Assembly (NCBI GenBank): GCA_025936205.1
Contig: JAICTU010000044.1
Span: forward strand, 1-28,249
Length of the DNA stretch: 28,249 nucleotides
From: Polyangiaceae bacterium
Lineage (GTDB): Bacteria > Myxococcota > Polyangia > Polyangiales > Polyangiaceae
Reading direction: 5' to 3'
How positions within the stretch are numbered: the stretch's first letter is position 1; every line of letters begins with the position of its first letter. A model generated the notes under the pieces. That model was given only the letters and a program-made list of their open reading frames with translations. It had not been told where the DNA came from and made no database searches. Of the stretch, positions 23,779-28,249 are shown piece after piece. Position numbers and translations under genes: made by a program.

Positions 23779-25119
23779 TCACACAGCCTCCAGCGGGCCT
23801 CGTGCCGTCCGCCTCAGCCAGACGAGGAGGGCCGAAGCGACCACCAGGAGCCCCACGGCGAGGGCTATCCAGATGCCCGGCAGCCCGTGCTGCCAGGAGA
23901 AGCCCGCCAGGTACGCGAGCGGCAGCGCCACCAGGTAGTAGCCGAGCAGGTTCGCGAGCGCGGCCGCATCGGGGCGGCCCATGCCGCGCAGCATGCCTCC
24001 GGCCACCACTTGCAGCCCATCGAAGAGCTGGAACGCAGCGGCGAGCGGCAGGATCTGCGCGGCGATGGCCACCACCTGCGCGTCCGAACTGTAGAGCCGT
24101 GGCAGCTGGAAGCGAAACAGCGCGAAGCAGAGCGCTGAACAGGACATGACCAGCGCGCTGGAGAGCAACCCAGCGCGCACCGCGAGCTGCATCCCGTCGC
24201 GATCTCCCGCGCCGATCAGGTTGCCGACGCGCGTGGCCGCACCCTGCGAGACACCGAGCGGCACCATGAACGAGAGGGACGCCAGGTTCAGCACGATCTG
24301 ATGACCAGCGAGCGGCGCGCGCCCCAGCCAGCCCGCCATCAGCGTGGAGCAGGAGAACGCGCACGCTTCGAGGCCGATCTGCAAGCCCACCGGCAACCCG
24401 AGCCGCAGCACATGCCGCAGCCCGCGCAGGTCCAGGCAAGCGCGCCCCCAGGGCCGCCACGCGCCGACGTGCAAGCCGCACAGCCTGGTCACCAGCGCGA
24501 GGCACGCGAGCATCAGCAACGTGCTGAGCGAGCTCGCCATCGCCGCGCCCGCCACCCCGAAGGCGGGCAGCCCCGCGTGGCCGAAGATCAGCGCCCAGTT
24601 GAGCGGGATGTGCAACACGTTGGCGCCCCAGATCACCCAGGTGGGCGGCGCCATCAGCGTGCGGCCTTGCAAGTACTGCCGCAGCGCCGTGTACACGAGA
24701 AAGCACGGCACGGTGGGCAGCTTGAAGCGATTGTAGCTCTGTGCCAGCTCGGCCACGGCCGGCTCCTGACCGAGCAACGACAGCCCCGCCTGCGAGTGCC
24801 AGAGACACACTCCGATCGGCACGCTGATCGCGAGCGCCAGCACCACGCCGCGTTGAAACGCCAGCGCGGCGCCGGGGCCGTCGCCGCGCCCGTGCGCTTG
24901 ACTGATCAACGGATCGATCCCGATCACCAGCCCCAGACCGAACGACATCCAGGTCCACTGCCAGGCGTTGCCGAGCGCGCTCGCCGCCAGCTCGGTCACG
25001 CCCAGACGGCTCAGCATCAGGGTATCGACCACACCCATCAGCATCAGTCCCAGCTGCGTGAGCACGACCGGCGCAGACAGCCGCGCCAGCCTGTTCAACT
25101 CTCCAACTAGGGTCCTCAT
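23779..25119 (-). CDS. MATE-family efflux transporter
   Basis: This 446-residue inner-membrane protein has about twelve helices in two similar halves, the MATE/NorM design. The first half includes APVVLTQLGLMLMGVVDTLM near the N-terminus, with the family's QLG and VD pattern, and IDPLISQAHGRGD. The second half has RLGLPVGLQIGLEACAFS and ATRVGNLIGAGDRDG, mirroring the first. MATE proteins export drugs or metabolites in exchange for sodium or protons; the substrate is not predictable. The ATG at 25119 is preferred although its Shine-Dalgarno is weak; the frame is open far upstream, but those residues do not look like the family. It is divergent from a methyltransferase gene with about 230 bp between. 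Confidence 0.9.
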   Translation of the reverse strand: MRTLVGELNRLARLSAPVVLTQLGLMLMGVVDTLMLSRLGVTELAASALGNAWQWTWMSFGLGLVIGIDPLISQAHGRGDGPGAALAFQRGVVLALAISVPIGVCLWHSQAGLSLLGQEPAVAELAQSYNRFKLPTVPCFLVYTALRQYLQGRTLMAPPTWVIWGANVLHIPLNWALIFGHAGLPAFGVAGAAMASSLSTLLMLACLALVTRLCGLHVGAWRPWGRACLDLRGLRHVLRLGLPVGLQIGLEACAFSCSTLMAGWLGRAPLAGHQIVLNLASLSFMVPLGVSQGAATRVGNLIGAGDRDGMQLAVRAGLLSSALVMSCSALCFALFRFQLPRLYSSDAQVVAIAAQILPLAAAFQLFDGLQVVAGGMLRGMGRPDAAALANLLGYYLVALPLAYLAGFSWQHGLPGIWIALAVGLLVVASALLVWLRRTARGPLEAV

Positions 25120-25285
25120 GCGGGCCGGCGCGGTGCGAGGGGAACCTGTAGGCAAGGAGCCCAGCGATGGCAAGCCCTGGACGTCGCAGATTCCTGCGGC
25201 CGGCAGAACGAGCGAGCGCGACATGCCCGCGGAGATGCCGGCCCGGCGCAGCGGTCGCACGCCTTCGAAGCAGCCGATCGGGTGG

Positions 25286-25299
25286 GCTCGGTACCGAGC
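25286..25299. promoter_or_regulatory. 14-bp perfect palindrome between MATE and methyltransferase genes
   Basis: GCTCGGTACCGAGC is a perfect palindrome 49 bases before the methyltransferase start (25348) and about 165 bases before the MATE start. The symmetric form suits a dimeric repressor. No regulator gene is adjacent. Confidence 0.4.
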
Positions 25300-25347
25300 G
25301 GCCAGCGAGCGACCCCAGAATGTGCCCACTGCGCTAAGCTTGCCGAT

Positions 25348-25965
25348 GTGAAACAATCCGCGAGCACCCGGGACGGATCGACTGGTCGCGGCGTCGACGA
25401 CCGTTGGCTCGAGCGCTGGCTCCCGCTCCTGCGAGCCCAGGCCGGGCGACGCGGGGTGCTCGAGCTGGGCTGCGGCAAAGGGCGGGACACGGCCTTGCTC
25501 GCGGAGGCGGGCTTGCGCGTGATCGCGCTGGATCGCTCCCCCGCCCAGCTCGCCGAAGCGCGGCGGGCCGTGCCGGGCGCGACCTTTCTCGAGAGCGATC
25601 TGTGCGCCCCGCTCCCGGTCGAGGTGAGCGACGTCGGCGCGATCGTGGCCAGCCTGTGCCTGCACTACTTCGACTGGCAGACGACGGTGCAGATCGTCGA
25701 ACGCCTCCAGCGTTGTCTGGCGCCCGATGGCTGGCTCATTTGTCGCGTGAACTCCACCGGCGACGTGCACCACGGGGCCACCGGCCACCCCGAGCTCGAG
25801 CCGAGCTACTTCCGTGTCGGCGACCAGACGAAGCGCTTCTTCAGCCGCTCCGACCTGCTGCGGCTGTTCGCGGACGGCTGGCAGCTCTCGTCACTCGAAG
25901 AGCACACCATCGATCGCTATGAGCTCCCCAAGGTGATCTGGGAACTGGTCGCGCGAGCGCGCTAG
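25348..25965 (+). CDS. SAM-dependent class I methyltransferase
   Basis: This 205-residue cytoplasmic protein has the class I methyltransferase fold. Motif I is VLELGCGKGRDT (residues 37-48), which binds S-adenosylmethionine. The acidic residue after strand 2 is Asp62 (VIALDRS), and FLESDLCAPLP and ASLCLHYFDW correspond to later motifs. The closing part is LAPDGWLICRVNS. The methyl acceptor is unknown; small molecules are usual for this compact form. The GTG at 25348 is chosen over a GTG at 25282 because the extra 22 residues look non-coding and a palindrome lies there. It ends 6 bases from the convergent SMP-30 gene. Confidence 0.85.
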   Translation: MKQSASTRDGSTGRGVDDRWLERWLPLLRAQAGRRGVLELGCGKGRDTALLAEAGLRVIALDRSPAQLAEARRAVPGATFLESDLCAPLPVEVSDVGAIVASLCLHYFDWQTTVQIVERLQRCLAPDGWLICRVNSTGDVHHGATGHPELEPSYFRVGDQTKRFFSRSDLLRLFADGWQLSSLEEHTIDRYELPKVIWELVARAR

Positions 25966-25971
25966 CCCGCC

Positions 25972-26886
25972 TCAGCCGGCGAATCTCGTCTCCGGCAAGC
26001 CACGGATGCCGAGGCCGGTGATGCGAAACAAGGCCCCCGCCAGGAACTGCGGTTTGATTTCCTTCGCAAAGTGATCGTGGACCGCGGGGTGCTTCACCCG
26101 GGCCATGGACGTCACGTAGATCTCGTCGAGCTCGTCGCCGCCGAAGATCACGCTGGTGATGTTTCTCACCGGCATACCGATGCGGCGTTCGACGCTGCCA
26201 TCGGGAGCGTAGCGCACGAGGTCGCCCGAGATCAGCTGGGCGTTCCACAAAAAGCCCTCCGCGTCGACGGTCGATCCATCTGCGACCCCGCCGTCGGCCG
26301 CGAAGGAAGCGAACAGGCGCTTGTTGCTCAGGGTGCCCGAGGCGATGTCGTAGTCGTACTGCCAGTACTCGCCCTGGAAGGTATCGGCGAAGTAGAAGCT
26401 CTTGTCGTCGGGGCTCCAGCACGGGCCATTCGAGCAGATGATGCCGTCATCGACCTGGGTCACGCTCAGATCCGCGTCCAGCCGCCACAGGCCGCAGTTC
26501 TTCAGCTCTTCCTTGTCATCCATGCCGCCCGCAAAGAAGCGCCCGCGGCGGTCGCACTTGCCGTCATTCAGGCGAGTGCGCGGTTGATCGGCGTCGACCA
26601 GCTGGATCAGCTCGAGCCGGCCGCTCTCGAAGTCAAAGAAGTAGAAGCCGTCGTCCAGCGCCAGCACGGCCCCGCCGCCGCGGCGCAGCGCCAGAGCCCC
26701 CACGTCGCGGTCGAGGTGCCAGTGCTCGACCTTGCCCGTGCGCGGATCCATGCGCCAGAGCGCGGGCTTGCCCACGCGCCGGCCGGTGCTGTCCACCCAG
26801 TACAGCCGCCGTTCTTCCACGTCCCAGATGGGGCTTTCGCCCACCAGGTTCTCACACTGCAGCAGGCACTCGATCCGAAAGGTCAT
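25972..26886 (-). CDS. SMP-30/gluconolactonase-family lactonase
   Basis: This 304-residue protein is a six-bladed beta-propeller of the SMP-30/gluconolactonase/LRE-like family, which opens sugar or other lactones using one metal ion. The three metal ligands are present: Glu17 (VGESPIWD), Asn153 (CSNGPCWSPD) and Asp203 (VADGSTVDAEG). The substrate-contact pair Arg105 and Asn107 lies in TRLNDGK. Length is typical. There is no signal peptide, so it acts in the cytoplasm. It begins 18 bases after the stop of the beta-keto acid cleavage enzyme gene on the same strand, so both are probably one transcript. The substrate is unknown. Confidence 0.92.
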   Translation of the reverse strand: MTFRIECLLQCENLVGESPIWDVEERRLYWVDSTGRRVGKPALWRMDPRTGKVEHWHLDRDVGALALRRGGGAVLALDDGFYFFDFESGRLELIQLVDADQPRTRLNDGKCDRRGRFFAGGMDDKEELKNCGLWRLDADLSVTQVDDGIICSNGPCWSPDDKSFYFADTFQGEYWQYDYDIASGTLSNKRLFASFAADGGVADGSTVDAEGFLWNAQLISGDLVRYAPDGSVERRIGMPVRNITSVIFGGDELDEIYVTSMARVKHPAVHDHFAKEIKPQFLAGALFRITGLGIRGLPETRFAG

Positions 26887-26904
26887 CGCCTGGCCGCAAT
26901 ATCA

Positions 26905-27834
26905 TCAGAAGGCGACCTGGTCATGCCCTTTGAGTTGCAACATCTCGCGCGCTTCGTCGGGTGAGGCGACCTCCAGGCTCAGGGCGTGCAAGATGGAGAT
27001 CACGCGTCGCACCTGGTCGGCGTTGCTCTTGGCCAGGGACCCCGGTCCGTCCCACAGGGAGTCCTCGAGGCCCACCCGCACGTTGCAGCCCATGGCCGCG
27101 GACATCGCAGCGATCGGCATCTGGTTGCGACCCGCGCCGAGCACCGACCAGTAGTAGTCGCTGCCGAAGAGTCGATCGGCGGTGCGCTTCATCTGCAGCA
27201 CATCCTCGGGATGGGCACCGATGCCGCCCAGCAACCCGAACACCGACTGGATCAGCAGCGGCCCCTTCAGCAGGCCGCGGTCCACGAAGTGCGCGGCCGT
27301 GTACAGGTGCCCGATGTCATAGCATTCCACCTCGAAGCGAGTGCCGTTTCCGGAGCACGGCTCGAGGATGTGCTCGATATCCTGGAACGTGTTCTTGAAC
27401 ACCCTGTCGTTCGAGCCTGCGAGATAGGGCCGCTCCCAGTCGTGCCGGAACTCCTGATAGCGGGCCAGCAGCGGATACAGCCCGAAATTCATCGAGCCCA
27501 TGTTCAGCGAAGCGACCTCGGGCTTCAACACCAGGGCTGGCTGCAGCCGTTCCTCGACCAGCATGTTCGGGGCGCCGCCGGTCGTCAGGTTGATCACCAC
27601 GCGTGAACGGCGCCGGATATTGCCCACGAAGGCGCGAAACAACTCCGGATCCTGGGAGGGCCGGCCCGTCTTCGGCTCCCGCGCGTGCAAGTGCACGATC
27701 GAGGCGCCGGCTTCGGCCGCGCCCACCGCCGCGTCCTCGATCTCGCGCGCGCTGATCGGCAGATAGGGCGACATGGATGGCGTGTGGATCGCGCCGGTCA
27801 CCGCGCAGGTGACGATGATCTTTCGCTGCTTCAT
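26905..27834 (-). CDS. Beta-keto acid cleavage enzyme (BKACE, DUF849)
   Basis: This 309-residue cytoplasmic enzyme belongs to the BKACE family (founding member 3-keto-5-aminohexanoate cleavage enzyme, Kce). The family condenses a beta-keto acid with acetyl-CoA to give acetoacetate and a new CoA ester, using zinc. It shows the N-terminal IIVTCAVTGAIHTPS, the zinc-binding His48 and His50 in VHLHAREP, the NLTTGG segment, and Glu257 in VRVGLEDSLW near the C-terminus. The ATG at 27834 gives the family's usual beginning and length; a longer frame to 28101 is rejected as it would overlap katG. It is the first gene of an operon with the SMP-30 lactonase. Which keto acid is used cannot be told. It is divergent from katG. 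Confidence 0.93.
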   Translation of the reverse strand: MKQRKIIVTCAVTGAIHTPSMSPYLPISAREIEDAAVGAAEAGASIVHLHAREPKTGRPSQDPELFRAFVGNIRRRSRVVINLTTGGAPNMLVEERLQPALVLKPEVASLNMGSMNFGLYPLLARYQEFRHDWERPYLAGSNDRVFKNTFQDIEHILEPCSGNGTRFEVECYDIGHLYTAAHFVDRGLLKGPLLIQSVFGLLGGIGAHPEDVLQMKRTADRLFGSDYYWSVLGAGRNQMPIAAMSAAMGCNVRVGLEDSLWDGPGSLAKSNADQVRRVISILHALSLEVASPDEAREMLQLKGHDQVAF

Positions 27835-27884
27835 GAATGGAGCCGACGCTAACATTCGGCGAGAACGCTGGAAAGCCTCTCCAA

Positions 27885-27922
27885 GATAGAGGGAAGCTAT
27901 CACTATCATCGAAACGATGTTT
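27885..27922. promoter_or_regulatory. OxyR-like operator upstream of katG
   Basis: GATAG at 27885-27889 and CTATC at 27897-27901 form a perfect inverted repeat spaced by 7 bases, the same layout as the ATAG-N7-CTAT half of the OxyR consensus. Seven bases on, ATCG (27908-27911) and, after another seven, GTTT (27919-27922) match the second half only partly. A TATCAT at 27904-27909 could be a -10 box for katG. The area is clearly AT-richer than its surroundings. OxyR control of katG is well known in other bacteria; here it is inferred. Confidence 0.5.
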
Positions 27923-28002
27923 TGGAACGATGAGCGCGCTTGCCGCATCGTGAAGACCTGAAGGCGCAGGAAGCGCACCCCGAACAGCAGGGAGAAAGAT
28001 TC

Positions 28003-28249
28003 ATGTCGACCGAAGCAAAGTGTCCCTTCCACCGCGGCGCTGGCGTGGCAAAGCTCAACCAAGACTGGTGGCCGAACCAGCTCAGTCTGAAGGCACTGCA
28101 ACAGCCCTCGCCGCGCTCCGACCCCATGGACCCGGGCTTCGACTACGCGCGAGAGTTCGAGAGCCTGGATCTGTCAGCAGTGAAGCAGGACCTCGCCGCC
28201 GCGATGACCGATTCGCAGGACTGGTGGCCCGCGGACTTTGGCCACTACG
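28003..28249 (+). CDS. katG: Catalase-peroxidase, N-terminal part (runs off the window)
   Basis: The frame from ATG 28003 encodes 82 residues and continues past the window edge. The sequence is a textbook start of catalase-peroxidase (KatG): KCPFH near the N-terminus, then [27 protein letters not shown] and [12 protein letters not shown], which leads into the haem-distal region in full-length proteins. KatG destroys hydrogen peroxide with haem, acting as catalase and broad peroxidase in the cytoplasm. The start is supported by AGGGAGA (27989-27995) 7 bases before it. The catalytic Arg, Trp and His lie beyond the window, so activity cannot be judged. It is divergent from the BKACE operon and preceded by an OxyR-like site. 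Confidence 0.95.
   Translation, partial: MSTEAKCPFHRGAGVAKLNQDWWPNQLSLKALQQPSPRSDPMDPGFDYAREFESLDLSAVKQDLAAAMTDSQDWWPADFGHY

Noticed and set aside
23549..24958. 469-codon open frame on the minus strand at the MATE gene
   Set aside because: It is a shifted frame of the MATE coding region; the MATE frame has the expected membrane helices and paired repeats.
27835..28101. N-terminal extension of the BKACE protein
   Set aside because: It would overlap katG and the operator region; the ATG at 27834 gives the standard family start.

Overview
The window is GC-rich and densely coded, with short intergenic gaps (none over about 240 bases). The content points to a myxobacterium, probably Polyangia or Sorangium-like (inference). 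The signs are many lipobox proteins, a cysteine-rich 'DADC'-type repeat protein fused to a ferritin-like domain, LDL-receptor class A modules, large VWA lipoproteins, a multi-domain hybrid histidine kinase and an orphan ADOP-type permease. No tRNA, rRNA, CRISPR array or insertion sequence was seen.

Layout. 1-2283: an unrecognised small protein, a proline/glutamate-rich lipoprotein and an exported alpha/beta hydrolase. 2328-5508: an orphan kinase-receiver-kinase hybrid sensor, then a convergent trypsin-like lipoprotein protease, with a strong hairpin between them. 5710-8126: an exported vanadium-haloperoxidase/PAP2 family protein divergent from a LysR regulator. 8296-12340: a CUT1-type sugar ABC importer (binding protein and two permeases, no ATPase) followed closely by a DMT exporter. 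12369-14792: a frameshifted LDLa-repeat lipoprotein divergent from a ferritin-like cysteine-rich lipoprotein, with a perfect sigma-54 promoter match next to the latter. 14943-17105: an ADOP permease that appears to have lost part of its second periplasmic domain. 17305-21979: two paralogous VWA lipoproteins in convergent orientation enclosing a small outer-membrane beta-barrel gene. 22191-23738: 4-alpha-glucanotransferase (malQ). 23779-25965: a MATE exporter divergent from a methyltransferase, with a 14-bp palindrome between them. 25972-27834: a two-gene operon of a beta-keto acid cleavage enzyme and an SMP-30-type lactonase. 28003-end: the start of katG, with an OxyR-like operator about 100 bp upstream.

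How the genes work together. Clear functional links are few: the sugar importer (possibly feeding malQ about 11 kb away), the BKACE/SMP-30 catabolic operon and peroxide-responsive katG. Much of the rest is cell-surface: at least seven likely lipoproteins and one beta-barrel. The most unusual items are the inverted VWA pair around the beta-barrel gene, the exported ferritin-like fusion with its sigma-54 signal, and two probable decayed genes (LDLa lipoprotein and ADOP permease). These are readings from sequence alone; no database search was run.
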